The notes under the pieces were generated by a model. It was not told the origin of the DNA. It ran no database searches and saw nothing but the letters and a program-made list of their open reading frames with translations. A stretch of DNA of 64,000 nucleotides, taken from positions 1 through 64,000 of the forward strand of contig NZ_JODR01000013.1 in assembly GCF_000725885.1 (NCBI RefSeq). The letters run 5' to 3'. Both the position numbers and the translations under genes were made by a program. Below, in pieces: positions 27,778-35,241 of this stretch (position 1 is its first letter; the number at the start of each line of letters is the position of its first letter). Source of the DNA: Streptomyces albus subsp. albus (GTDB lineage: Bacteria > Actinomycetota > Actinomycetes > Streptomycetales > Streptomycetaceae).

Positions 27778-28441
27778 CCCGGACAGCCCGGACGGTCCGG
27801 GCGCCCCCTCGGGGAACGGCTCCATATATCTGGACGACAAGCCGCAGACGCTGGTGAAGCTGCTGGTCGCCGGACCGTTCGGGGTCGGCAAGACGACGTT
27901 CATCCGCTCGCTGTCCGAGACCCAGCCGCTGCACACCGAGGAGGTGATGACGCAGACCGGCGCCCTGGTGGACGACCTGGCCGGGGTGCGGGACAAGACC
28001 ACCACCACGGTGGCCATCGACTTCGGCCGGCTCACGCTCCCCGGCGATCTGGTGCTGTACATGTTCGGCACCCCGGGGCAGCGGCGGTTCCGCCCGCTGT
28101 GGCAGGACATCGCCCGCGGCGCCCTGGGGGCCCTGGTGCTCGCCGACACCCGGCGGCTCGCGGACTCGTTCGAGGTGATGGACATGATCGAGGAGGCGGG
28201 GCTGCGCTACGCGGTGGCCGTCAACTCGTTCCCGGACTCCCCCGCCCACCACCCCGAAACCCTCCGCGACCACCTGGACCTGCACCCGGACACCCCGCTG
28301 GTGATGTGCGACGCCCGGGACCGCGAGCAGTCCGCGGACGCCCTCATCGCACTCGTCGGCCACGTCCTGGAGGTCCTGGACCGTCAGCAGGAGGCCGGCA
28401 TCGTGCCGCAGTACCAGCCACAGCCCCAGGAGACCGCGTGA
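27749..28441 (+). CDS. cvnD: Ras-like GTP-binding protein of conservon
   Basis: 230 residues. The P-loop is GPFGVGKTT (Lys48), switch and G3 regions are TTTVAIDFGRL and MFGTPGQRRF, and the NKxD position is replaced by VNSFP, as usual for this MglA-like family. It acts as the molecular switch of the CvnA-D complex at the membrane. The stop overlaps the GTG of cvnE by two bases. Confidence 0.94.
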   Translation: MVSAHSSPSDPDSPDGPGAPSGNGSIYLDDKPQTLVKLLVAGPFGVGKTTFIRSLSETQPLHTEEVMTQTGALVDDLAGVRDKTTTTVAIDFGRLTLPGDLVLYMFGTPGQRRFRPLWQDIARGALGALVLADTRRLADSFEVMDMIEEAGLRYAVAVNSFPDSPAHHPETLRDHLDLHPDTPLVMCDARDREQSADALIALVGHVLEVLDRQQEAGIVPQYQPQPQETA

Positions 28442-29757
28442 GCATCCCGCCAGCGCCCGGCCGGCAGGCCGCAGACGCCCAGACCACCGGCCAGCTGCCC
28501 CCGCCGCTGGCCCGGCCGGCCCATGAGGTCACCCCGCTGTACGGTGCGGAGTTCGCGGCCGACCCGTACGCGGTCTACGAGCGGCTGCGCCGGTACGGGG
28601 CCCTCGCGCCCGTGGAGATCGCCCCCGGGGTCGGCGCCATGCTGGTGATCGACTACCGGGCGGCGCTCGACCTGCTGCACGACCCGGTCACCTGGTCCAA
28701 GGACCCGAGCGGCTGGCAGGAGACGATCCCGCAGGACTCGCAGGTGCTGCCGATGATGCGGGCCCGGCCCAACGCGCTGTTCACCGACGGCGAGATACAC
28801 GCGCGGTACCGCAAGGTGATCTCCGACAGCTTCGACCGGCTGGAGCCGCACGAGGTGCGCCGCAACGTGCGGGAGGTCTCCGACCAGCTGATCGCCGAGT
28901 TCGCGCAGGACGGCGAGGTCGATCTGATCGGGCAGTACGCGCGGCTGCTGCCGCTGCTGTTCTTCAACCGGGCCTTCGGCCTGGCCGACGACCGCAGTGA
29001 CCTGCTCATCCAGGGCATCGCGGGGATGTTCGACAGCAACACCCCGGAGGAGGCGGCGGCGGCCGACGCCGCCTACACCCGGTACATCACCGAGCTGACC
29101 CAGGCCAAGCAGCTGGAGCGGGGCCAGGATCTGACCTCCTGGTTCATGGACCACCCCGCGGGGCTGAGCGTCGAGGAGATCATCCAGCAGATCGTGCTGA
29201 CGCTGGCCGCCAGCTACGAGCCGCTCTCCAACCTCATCGGCAACGCGCTCAGCCGGATGCTCGTGGACGACCGGTACTACCGGGACCTGTCCGGGGGCGC
29301 CCTGACCCCGCGCGACGCGCTGGCCGACGTGCTGCGCAACGAGCCGCCGATGGCCAACTACTCGGCGCACTTCCCCAAGCGGGACGTCTACTTCCACGGC
29401 CACTGGCTGCGCGCCGGCCAGCTGGTGCTGGTCAGCTATGCGGCGGCCACCACCCAGGCCGGGCGGGCCGCACCCGGGGAGAGCACCGGGGCCGCGGCGT
29501 CCGGCGGCGGCGCCCACCTGGCGTGGGCGGCGGGCCCGCACGCCTGCCCCGCACAGCAGCCGGCGCTGCTGATCGCCACCACGGCGATCGAACGGCTCAC
29601 CGCGTGGCTGTCCGACATCCGGCTGTCGGTGCGCTACGACGAGCTGCGGTGGCGGCCGGGGCCCTTCCAGCGCGGGCTGGTGGCGCTGCCCGCGCACTTC
29701 AGCCCCGTCTCCCCGGAGCAGGCGAAGGGCATGACATGGCAGAACCGGGACCGATAG
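28438..29757 (+). CDS. cvnE: Conservon-associated cytochrome P450 (CYP157-like) with altered ExxR
   Basis: 439 residues from GTG 28438. P450 landmarks are the heme-loop AAGPHACPAQ with thiolate Cys370 and the preceding K-helix region. The K-helix motif reads D297-V-L-R instead of ExxR, and the I-helix segment LAASYEPLSN lacks the usual Gly-x-x-Thr. CYP157 members from conservons are known for missing the ExxR Glu, so this is consistent with that family. It may be a regulatory or substrate-sensing member rather than a typical monooxygenase. It is co-translated with cvnD. Confidence 0.9.
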   Translation: MSIPPAPGRQAADAQTTGQLPPPLARPAHEVTPLYGAEFAADPYAVYERLRRYGALAPVEIAPGVGAMLVIDYRAALDLLHDPVTWSKDPSGWQETIPQDSQVLPMMRARPNALFTDGEIHARYRKVISDSFDRLEPHEVRRNVREVSDQLIAEFAQDGEVDLIGQYARLLPLLFFNRAFGLADDRSDLLIQGIAGMFDSNTPEEAAAADAAYTRYITELTQAKQLERGQDLTSWFMDHPAGLSVEEIIQQIVLTLAASYEPLSNLIGNALSRMLVDDRYYRDLSGGALTPRDALADVLRNEPPMANYSAHFPKRDVYFHGHWLRAGQLVLVSYAAATTQAGRAAPGESTGAAASGGGAHLAWAAGPHACPAQQPALLIATTAIERLTAWLSDIRLSVRYDELRWRPGPFQRGLVALPAHFSPVSPEQAKGMTWQNRDR

Positions 29758-29822
29758 CCGGGCGGTCCTCGGCCTGACCCCGCCGCCGGCGGTTCTTCCC
29801 GAGCCGGAGACGGCGGGGGGCG

Positions 29823-29851
29823 GGCGGCCCGGAGGACAGGGCCGGGCCGCC
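29823..29851 (+). terminator. Hairpin terminating the conservon operon
   Basis: Arms GGCGGCCCGG and CCGGGCCGCC (10 bp) with a 9-base loop, followed by GCTTTCC, 66 bases after the cvnE stop. Confidence 0.6.
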
Positions 29852-29889
29852 GCTTTCCGCCGTCTCCCCGACCGGCCCGGGCCGCCCCC

Positions 29890-31110
29890 TCACGGCCCGG
29901 GCCACAGCCCTTCGTCCGTCAGGCTCAGCAGGTCGATGGCGTTGCCGCGCACGATCCGCTCCACCACGTCGCCGGGCAGATGGCCCATCTGGGCCTCGGC
30001 GACCTGCCGGGACTTGGGCCAGGTCGAGTCGGAGTGCGGGTAGTCCGTCTCGTAGAGGACGTTGGGGACGCCGATGGCGTCCACGTTGCGCAGGCCGAAC
30101 GCGTCGTCGAAGAAGCAGCCGTAGACGTGCTCGGCGAACAGCTCCGACGGCGGGCGCAGCACCTTGTCGGCGACCCCGCCCCAGCCGCGGTTCTCCTCCC
30201 ACACCACGTCGGCCCGCTCCAGGATGTACGGGATCCAGCCGATCTGGCCCTCCGCGTACATGATCTTCAGGTTGGGGAAGCGTTCGAAGACGCCGCTCAT
30301 CAGCCAGTCGACCATCGAGAAGCAGCAGTTGGCGAAGGTGATCGTGGAGCCGACGGCGGGTGGCGCGTCGTCCGAGGTGGAGGGCATCCGGCTGGAGGAG
30401 CCGATGTGCATGGCGATCACGGTGCCGGTCTCGTCGCAGGCCCGCAGGAACGGGTCCCAGGCGTCGGTGTGCACGGACGGCAGACCCAGCCGGGGCGGGA
30501 TCTCGGAGAAGCACACGGCCCGCACCCCGCGTTCGGCGTTGCGCCGCACCTCCGCGGCGGCCAGTTCCGCGTCCCACAGGGGTATGAGGGTGAGTGGTAT
30601 CAGGCGTCCACGGGCGTCCGGACCGCACCACTCCTCGACCATCCAGTCGTTGTAGGCGCGGACCCCCAGCAGGCCCAGTTCGCGATCGGTGGCCTCGGTG
30701 AAGGTCTGGCCGCAGAAGCGGGGGAAGGTGGGGAAGCAGAGCGCCGAGGTGACGTGGTTGACGTCCATGTCGGCCAGCCGCGCGGTCACGTCGTAGGACC
30801 CGGGCCGCATCTGCTCGTAGGTGATGGCCTCCAGCCGCACCTCGTCCCTGTCGTAGCCGACCGCGGTGTCCAGCCTGGTCAGCGGGCGGTGCAGGTCCTC
30901 GTACACCCACCAGTCGGCCACCGGCCCCTCGTCGCCCGGCTCGCCCATCTTCGGGGCGAATTTTCCGCCGACGAAGGTCATCTCCTTCAGCGGGGCCCGC
31001 ACGATGCGGGGGCCCACCTCGCGGTACTTGGACGGCAGCCGGTCCGTCCACACATGGGGCGGTTCGACCGTGTGGTCGTCCACCGAAATGATCCTGGGGA
31101 AGGCATCCAT
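29890..31110 (-). CDS. Amidohydrolase-2 family metal-dependent hydrolase
   Basis: 406 residues from ATG 31110; an upstream ATG at 31131 abuts the operator and is less likely. It is a TIM-barrel amidohydrolase of the ACMSD/decarboxylase type: N-terminal IISVDDHTVEPPHVW (metal motif variant of HxH), MDVNHVTSALCFPTFPR, AMHIGSSSR and late ETDYPHSDSTWP with the metal-site Asp. Mycobacteria carry several near lipid and steroid catabolism genes. Members hydrolyse or decarboxylate ring-derived acids. It is a monocistronic unit with box D 21 bases upstream. Confidence 0.87.
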   Translation of the reverse strand: MDAFPRIISVDDHTVEPPHVWTDRLPSKYREVGPRIVRAPLKEMTFVGGKFAPKMGEPGDEGPVADWWVYEDLHRPLTRLDTAVGYDRDEVRLEAITYEQMRPGSYDVTARLADMDVNHVTSALCFPTFPRFCGQTFTEATDRELGLLGVRAYNDWMVEEWCGPDARGRLIPLTLIPLWDAELAAAEVRRNAERGVRAVCFSEIPPRLGLPSVHTDAWDPFLRACDETGTVIAMHIGSSSRMPSTSDDAPPAVGSTITFANCCFSMVDWLMSGVFERFPNLKIMYAEGQIGWIPYILERADVVWEENRGWGGVADKVLRPPSELFAEHVYGCFFDDAFGLRNVDAIGVPNVLYETDYPHSDSTWPKSRQVAEAQMGHLPGDVVERIVRGNAIDLLSLTDEGLWPGP

Positions 31111-31131
31111 GCCGACCACCGTAGCTCTCAT

Positions 31132-31146
31132 CTGACGACCCGTCAG
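31132..31146. promoter_or_regulatory. Regulon box D (CTGACGACCCGTCAG)
   Basis: The 15-bp core is identical to box I at 55358. It lies 21 bases upstream of the amidohydrolase ATG at 31110 and 167 bases from the divergent afsR start. Confidence 0.78.
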
Positions 31147-31202
31147 CTAGCTGCGCGCCGCCCGCGGCCCGGCCGCCGGGCGCCCTGCCGGCCTCGCCCG
31201 AA

Positions 31203-31217
31203 TACGAAGGCTTCGTA
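31203..31217. promoter_or_regulatory. Palindrome TACGAAGGCTTCGTA in the amidohydrolase/afsR gap
   Basis: 7-bp perfect arms TACGAAG/CTTCGTA about a single G. It is unlike the regulon box and lies ~96 bases upstream of afsR, so it is a candidate operator for afsR control. The binding protein is unknown. Confidence 0.45.
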
Positions 31218-31312
31218 GAGAGGCCGGTACCCGAGCTGACGTAATCGGCATGGACAAGGCAGACTGACCCGTGCGGGGAACGGAGGAGTGCGGATAAGCA
31301 GGGGGCACACCA

Positions 31313-34258
31313 ATGGGCGCCGGGGATCATGCGCGGAACGGAACGGAGCACCACGAGCGCCGACTTCGCTTCGCCGTGCTCGGCCCCGTACGCGCCTGGC
31401 GCGGGGACCAGCCCCTCAACCTGGGCTCCCCCCAGCAGAAGGCGCTGCTCGCCGCCCTGCTGCTGCGCGGCGGCCAGACAGCCACCGCCGAGGAACTCAT
31501 CGACGCCATCTGGGGCGAGGAGCCGCCGGAACAGGCCAAGGCCGCCCTGCGCACCTACGCCTCCCGCATCCGCAAGGCCCTCGGCCCCGACGCCTCCCTC
31601 CTCGTCAGCGAATCCGGCGGCTACGCCCTGCGCACCGGGCCCGAGGCGCCGCTCGACCTGGAGACCGCGCAGGAGACCGCGCAGCGCGCCGAGAAGGCCG
31701 CCGGTGCCGGGGACCGCGCCCAGGCCCGCGAGTTGTACACCGAGGCCCTCGCCCACTGGGACGGCGAACCCCTCGCCCGCATCCCCGGCCCCTACGCGGA
31801 ACACCAGCGCGTCCGCCTGGAGGAGTGGCGCCTGGGCCTGCTCGAAGTCCGGCTCGACCTCGACCTCCAGGTCGGCGGCCACGCTGAGGCCGTCAGCGAA
31901 CTGACCGCGCTGACCGCGGCGCACCCGCTGCGCGAACGCTTCCGCGAGCTGCTCATGCTCGCCCTCTACCGCAGCGGCAGGCAGGCCGAGGCCCTCGCCG
32001 TCTACGCCGACACCCGCCGGCTGCTGGCCGAGGAGCTCGGCGTCGATCCGCGCCCCGAGCTGTCGGAGCTCCAGCAGCGCATCCTGGAGGCCGACGACGA
32101 CCTCACCTACCAGGCCGACGAGCCCGCCACCGCCGGGCGGACCACCGTCACCCGGCCCGCCCAGCTGCCCGCCACCGTCGCCGACTTCACCGGCCGGGCC
32201 TCCTTCGTCGCCGAACTCGGCGACCAGCTCGCCCAGGCCGACGGCACCGTCATGGCCGTCTCCGCGGTCGCCGGTATCGGCGGCGTCGGCAAGACCACCC
32301 TGGCCATCCACGTCGCCCACGCCGCCGCCGACCGCTTCCCCGACGGACAGCTCTACGTCGATCTCCAGGGCGCCGGGTCCACCCCCGCCGACCCCGAAGC
32401 GGTCCTCGGCTCCTTCCTGCGCGCCCTCGGCGTCGCCGACTCGGCCATCCCCAGCGGCGTCCACGACCGCGCCGCGCTCTTCCGCTCGCTGCTCGCCGGC
32501 CGCCGCGTCCTGGCCCTCCTGGACAACGCCCGCGACGCCGCGCAGGTCCGCCCGCTGCTGCCCGGCACCGCCGGCTGCGCCGCCCTGGTCACCAGCCGGA
32601 TGCGCATGGTCGATCTGGCCGGGGCGCACCTCGTCGACCTCGACGTGATGAGCCCCGACGAGGCCCTGGCCCTCTTCACCCGCATCGTCGGCGAGGAGCG
32701 GGTGCTGTCCGAACGCGACGCCGCCATGGACGTCGTCGCCGCCTGCGGATTCCTGCCGCTCGCCATCCGTATCGCCGCGGCCCGGCTCTCCGCCCGCCGC
32801 ACCTGGACCGTCTCGGTGCTCGCCGCCAAACTCGCCGACGAGCGGCGCCGACTGGACGAACTCCAGGCCGGCGACCAGGCCGTCAAGGCCACCTTCGAAC
32901 TCGGCTACGGGCAGCTCGACCCCGAGCAGGCCCGCGCCTTCCGGCTGATCGGCCTCGCCGAGGGACCCGACATCTCCCTGGAGGCCGCCGCCGCGCTCCT
33001 GGACCGCTCCCCCGAGGACGCCGAGGACCTGCTGGAGTCCCTCGTGGACACCTCGCTCCTCGAATCCGCCGCGCCCCGCCGCTACCGCTTCCACGATCTG
33101 GTCCGGCTGTTCGCGCGGGCCTGCGCCGAACGTGACGAGCAGCCGCCCAGCGAGTGCGACGCCGCGCTGGAGCGGCTGGTGGACTTCTACCTGGCCACGG
33201 CACGGCACGTCTTCGCCGCGGACCACCCGGGCGACCGGACCGTCGCGCACCTGGGGCCGCCCCGGCAGGAGGGGCTGGCCTTCCCCGGCCAGGAGAAGGC
33301 CCTGGAATGGCTCTTCGCGGAAGGCGAGTGCCTCATGTCCGCCGTCCGGCAGAGCGCCGACCGCGGGCTGCTGCGGCCCGCCGCGGACCTGCTGGTGGCC
33401 ACCAAGGACCTGGCGGACTCGGGCATCCACTCGCTGCGGTACGAACGCGCCGCCGGCGCGGTGCGCGACGCGGCCGAGCGGGCCGGCGACAACCGCGCGG
33501 GCGCCCGCGCCCGCATCATGCTCACGCACGCCTACGCGCTCGGCGGTCGCTTCCCCGAGGCGCAGGAAGAAGCCCTGCGCGCCATGGAGCTGGGGCGGCT
33601 GGCCGGTGATCCGGTCTCCACCTCCTACGCACCCAACGACCTGGGCATCATCAGCACCTACCTCGGCCGGTACCACGAGGCGGAGAAGCATCTGGAACAG
33701 GCCATCGAGGCGTTCCGCGCGGACCGCAACCGGCCGTCCGAGGCGAGCGCGCTGTGCAATCTGTCCCGGGTGCACATCGCGCTGGGTCTGCACGACAGCG
33801 CCATCGAGCTGGCCAAACGGGGTGTGACCATCTACGAGGAGATGGACAGCACCCTGCGGATGGCGAACGCGCGCTATTCGCTCGGCTGCGCCCTCTCCCA
33901 GGCGGGCCGGGTGACCGAGGGGCTGCGCGATCTGATGATCGCCCGGCAGATCTTCCACGACAGCCGGCAGTCGCTGTGGGAGGGCGTCACCCACTACCGC
34001 ATCGCCGAGGCCCATCTGCTGGACGGCGACGCCGCCCGTGCGGCCAGCCACGCCGAGCAGGCCATCGCGCTGCGGGTCATCGGCGGCGAGTGGCGCAGGG
34101 GCACCGTGCTGGTGGTGCTGGGCAAGGCGCTGTCGCAGCTGGGGCAGTTCGGCCGCGCGCGGGCCTGTCTGACCGAGGCGTCCACGATCTTCGACTCCCT
34201 GGACGCGCCGGAGGCGGCGGAGGTCCGCGACCTGCTGACCCTCGTACCCGACCGCTGA
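31313..34258 (+). CDS. afsR: AfsR, SARP-NB-ARC-TPR global regulator of secondary metabolism
   Basis: 981 residues. Residues ~15-105 are an OmpR-type winged helix (FAVLGPVRAWRGDQPLNLGS, LRTYASRIRKAL) and ~110-265 a bacterial transcriptional activation domain. An NB-ARC ATPase follows (P-loop GIGGVGKTT, Lys327), and from ~650 to the end come TPR-like repeats. Length and order match AfsR (~993 aa in S. coelicolor). AfsR is phosphorylated by AfsK and activates afsS. The afsS-like gene follows at 34468 and the afsK homologue is at 43219-46287. The start follows AGGGGG. The gene is divergent from the amidohydrolase. Confidence 0.92.
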   Translation: MGAGDHARNGTEHHERRLRFAVLGPVRAWRGDQPLNLGSPQQKALLAALLLRGGQTATAEELIDAIWGEEPPEQAKAALRTYASRIRKALGPDASLLVSESGGYALRTGPEAPLDLETAQETAQRAEKAAGAGDRAQARELYTEALAHWDGEPLARIPGPYAEHQRVRLEEWRLGLLEVRLDLDLQVGGHAEAVSELTALTAAHPLRERFRELLMLALYRSGRQAEALAVYADTRRLLAEELGVDPRPELSELQQRILEADDDLTYQADEPATAGRTTVTRPAQLPATVADFTGRASFVAELGDQLAQADGTVMAVSAVAGIGGVGKTTLAIHVAHAAADRFPDGQLYVDLQGAGSTPADPEAVLGSFLRALGVADSAIPSGVHDRAALFRSLLAGRRVLALLDNARDAAQVRPLLPGTAGCAALVTSRMRMVDLAGAHLVDLDVMSPDEALALFTRIVGEERVLSERDAAMDVVAACGFLPLAIRIAAARLSARRTWTVSVLAAKLADERRRLDELQAGDQAVKATFELGYGQLDPEQARAFRLIGLAEGPDISLEAAAALLDRSPEDAEDLLESLVDTSLLESAAPRRYRFHDLVRLFARACAERDEQPPSECDAALERLVDFYLATARHVFAADHPGDRTVAHLGPPRQEGLAFPGQEKALEWLFAEGECLMSAVRQSADRGLLRPAADLLVATKDLADSGIHSLRYERAAGAVRDAAERAGDNRAGARARIMLTHAYALGGRFPEAQEEALRAMELGRLAGDPVSTSYAPNDLGIISTYLGRYHEAEKHLEQAIEAFRADRNRPSEASALCNLSRVHIALGLHDSAIELAKRGVTIYEEMDSTLRMANARYSLGCALSQAGRVTEGLRDLMIARQIFHDSRQSLWEGVTHYRIAEAHLLDGDAARAASHAEQAIALRVIGGEWRRGTVLVVLGKALSQLGQFGRARACLTEASTIFDSLDAPEAAEVRDLLTLVPDR

Positions 34259-34276
34259 ACGCCCGGCGTACAAGTC

Positions 34277-34294
34277 GTTCATCATTCGTTTATC
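34277..34294 (+). promoter_or_regulatory. Candidate AfsR box (7-bp direct repeats) upstream of the afsS-like gene
   Basis: GTTCATC (34277-34283) and GTTTATC (34288-34294) are direct repeats with 11-base spacing, the arrangement bound by AfsR/SARP and PhoP proteins. TTATCCAA at 34311-34318 could be the -10 region. The position between afsR and the repeat gene fits the known AfsR-afsS wiring. Confidence 0.6.
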
Positions 34295-34467
34295 GCCGTG
34301 GGCGATGCTCTTATCCAACGATCCGCCGCGTCGGGGGGCAGGCGGGTCAGGGGGGAAGCCGCTGCCCTGTACGGTGAGCGGCCGTAACACACCCGTCCGG
34401 CGGTCCACGGGGGAGCCGCTGGGCGGGTGGCCGTCGCACCACCGTTCACGTCGAGGAGCTAGCCACC

Positions 34468-34767
34468 ATGGCCACTCACGAGCAGACAGAAGAGAAGCCG
34501 AGCCGAACGACCACCACCGGGACCGAGAACAACCACGGGACGAGCGTGCCGAGCCCGGACAACAACCACGGCACCTCCGAGCCCGTGAGCGTCCAGAACA
34601 ACCACGGCACCATCCGTCCCGAGGTCGCCCAGAACAACCACGGCACGGCCCTTCCCGAGGCACTGCAGAACAATCACGGCACCGCCCGTCCCGAGGTTCT
34701 GCAGAACAACCACGGCACCATACGTCCCGAGGTGCCGGCCGAGGAGCAGGAAGCCACCGCCCGCTGA
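34468..34767 (+). CDS. afsS: AfsS-like repeat protein with six NNHGT repeats
   Basis: 99 residues from ATG 34468 (GAGGAG upstream). A short charged N-terminus is followed by six copies of NNHGT in units of 11-12 residues (NNHGTxxPExxQ) and an acidic tail. There is no signal peptide or membrane segment. AfsS of S. coelicolor is a small protein directly downstream of afsR with internal NH-containing repeats, and this gene has the same place, size class and upstream direct repeats. The repeat sequence itself differs from what I remember, so the assignment is by context and repeat style. AfsS proteins stimulate antibiotic production by an unclear mechanism. Confidence 0.72.
   Translation: MATHEQTEEKPSRTTTTGTENNHGTSVPSPDNNHGTSEPVSVQNNHGTIRPEVAQNNHGTALPEALQNNHGTARPEVLQNNHGTIRPEVPAEEQEATAR
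34528..34740 (+). repeat. Six 36-bp tandem repeats inside the afsS-like gene
   Basis: Copies begin at 34528, 34561, 34597, 34633, 34669 and 34705, each opening with AACAA(C/T)CACGG. The first unit is 33 bases and the rest are 36. Third-codon changes among copies show selection on the peptide rather than a very recent DNA duplication. Confidence 0.9.
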
Positions 34768-34775
34768 GGCGGGCG
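34758..34775 (+). terminator. Hairpin overlapping the afsS-like stop codon
   Basis: Arms CGCCCGC and GCGGGCG with a 4-base loop that contains the TGA, followed by TTTCG. It is a compact intrinsic terminator. Confidence 0.55.
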
Positions 34776-34793
34776 TTTCGCACGGGGGGAGAC

Positions 34794-34842
34794 GCGGGCT
34801 GCCATCGACGGCGTAGAGGGGGAGCCGTCGATGGTGGCCCGC
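34794..34842. terminator. Long hairpin between afsS-like gene and secreted peptide gene
   Basis: GCGGGC-TG-CCATCGACGGC pairs with GCCGTCGATGG-TG-GCCCGC, interrupted by one small internal loop. It insulates the secreted-peptide gene, which therefore probably has its own promoter in 34843-34992. Confidence 0.6.
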
Positions 34843-34992
34843 GCGGTTTACCGCCCGGCGCCCCGGGGCCGTCGTCGTTCATGAGTGGCCGACGAGCGGC
34901 GGTCGACGGAGGCGGGGCGCAAGGTGGGTAGCTACTAACCAGCAACGCCCGGAAGAGAACCGAACACAACGGCCGATCCCCTGGAGTTCATC

Positions 34993-35148
34993 GTGACTGT
35001 CCTGAAGAGAATCCTCGCCGCGTCCGCCCTCGCCGCCGCCGTGCTCGGCGGGCTCGCCGGGCCCGCACTGGCCGACAGCACGGCGCCGTCGGCGTCGGCG
35101 GGCCATGTCGTGACCACCGTCGGGATCGACAACAACCACTCCAGCTGA
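34993..35148 (+). CDS. Small secreted peptide precursor (51 aa) ending DNNHSS
   Basis: GTG 34993 follows CTGGAG. The protein has a Sec signal peptide: VTVLKR, a hydrophobic ILAASALAAAVLGGLAG core and ALA before a likely cleavage at residue 27/28. This leaves a ~24-residue mature peptide that begins DSTAPSASAG and ends TTVGIDNNHSS. There is no Cys, so disulfides and lanthionine rings are unlikely. The DNNHSS tail echoes the NNHGT repeats of the afsS-like protein 225 bp upstream. It could be a signalling peptide, a processed pheromone or a cell-wall peptide. I recognise no family. Confidence 0.75.
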   Translation: MTVLKRILAASALAAAVLGGLAGPALADSTAPSASAGHVVTTVGIDNNHSS

Positions 35149-35168
35149 CACGGCACCCGCACGTCACA

Positions 35169-35205
35169 CGGTGGGGCCGCCCCTGGGAAGGGGGCGGCCC
35201 CACCG
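35169..35205. terminator. Strong hairpin after the secreted peptide gene
   Basis: Arms of 15 bp (CGGTGGGGCCGCCCC and GGGGCGGCCCCACCG) with a 7-base loop and CTTCTCC following. It lies between convergent genes (35148 plus, 35242 minus). Confidence 0.7.
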
Positions 35206-35241
35206 GCTTCTCCCCCCAGGCTCCCCGGCTCCCCGTCCCGC

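Noticed and set aside
34528..34740. Multi-core RiPP precursor reading of the NNHGT repeats
   Set aside because: No modifying enzyme, protease or transporter gene is adjacent, and the place directly after afsR with a direct-repeat promoter fits an AfsS-like protein better. It is kept only as a remote alternative.
29699..34969. A 1756-codon open frame on the minus strand opposite afsR
   Set aside because: It is a shadow of the high-GC afsR gene: no ribosome binding site, no recognisable domain, and the plus-strand frame has clear SARP, NB-ARC and TPR homology.
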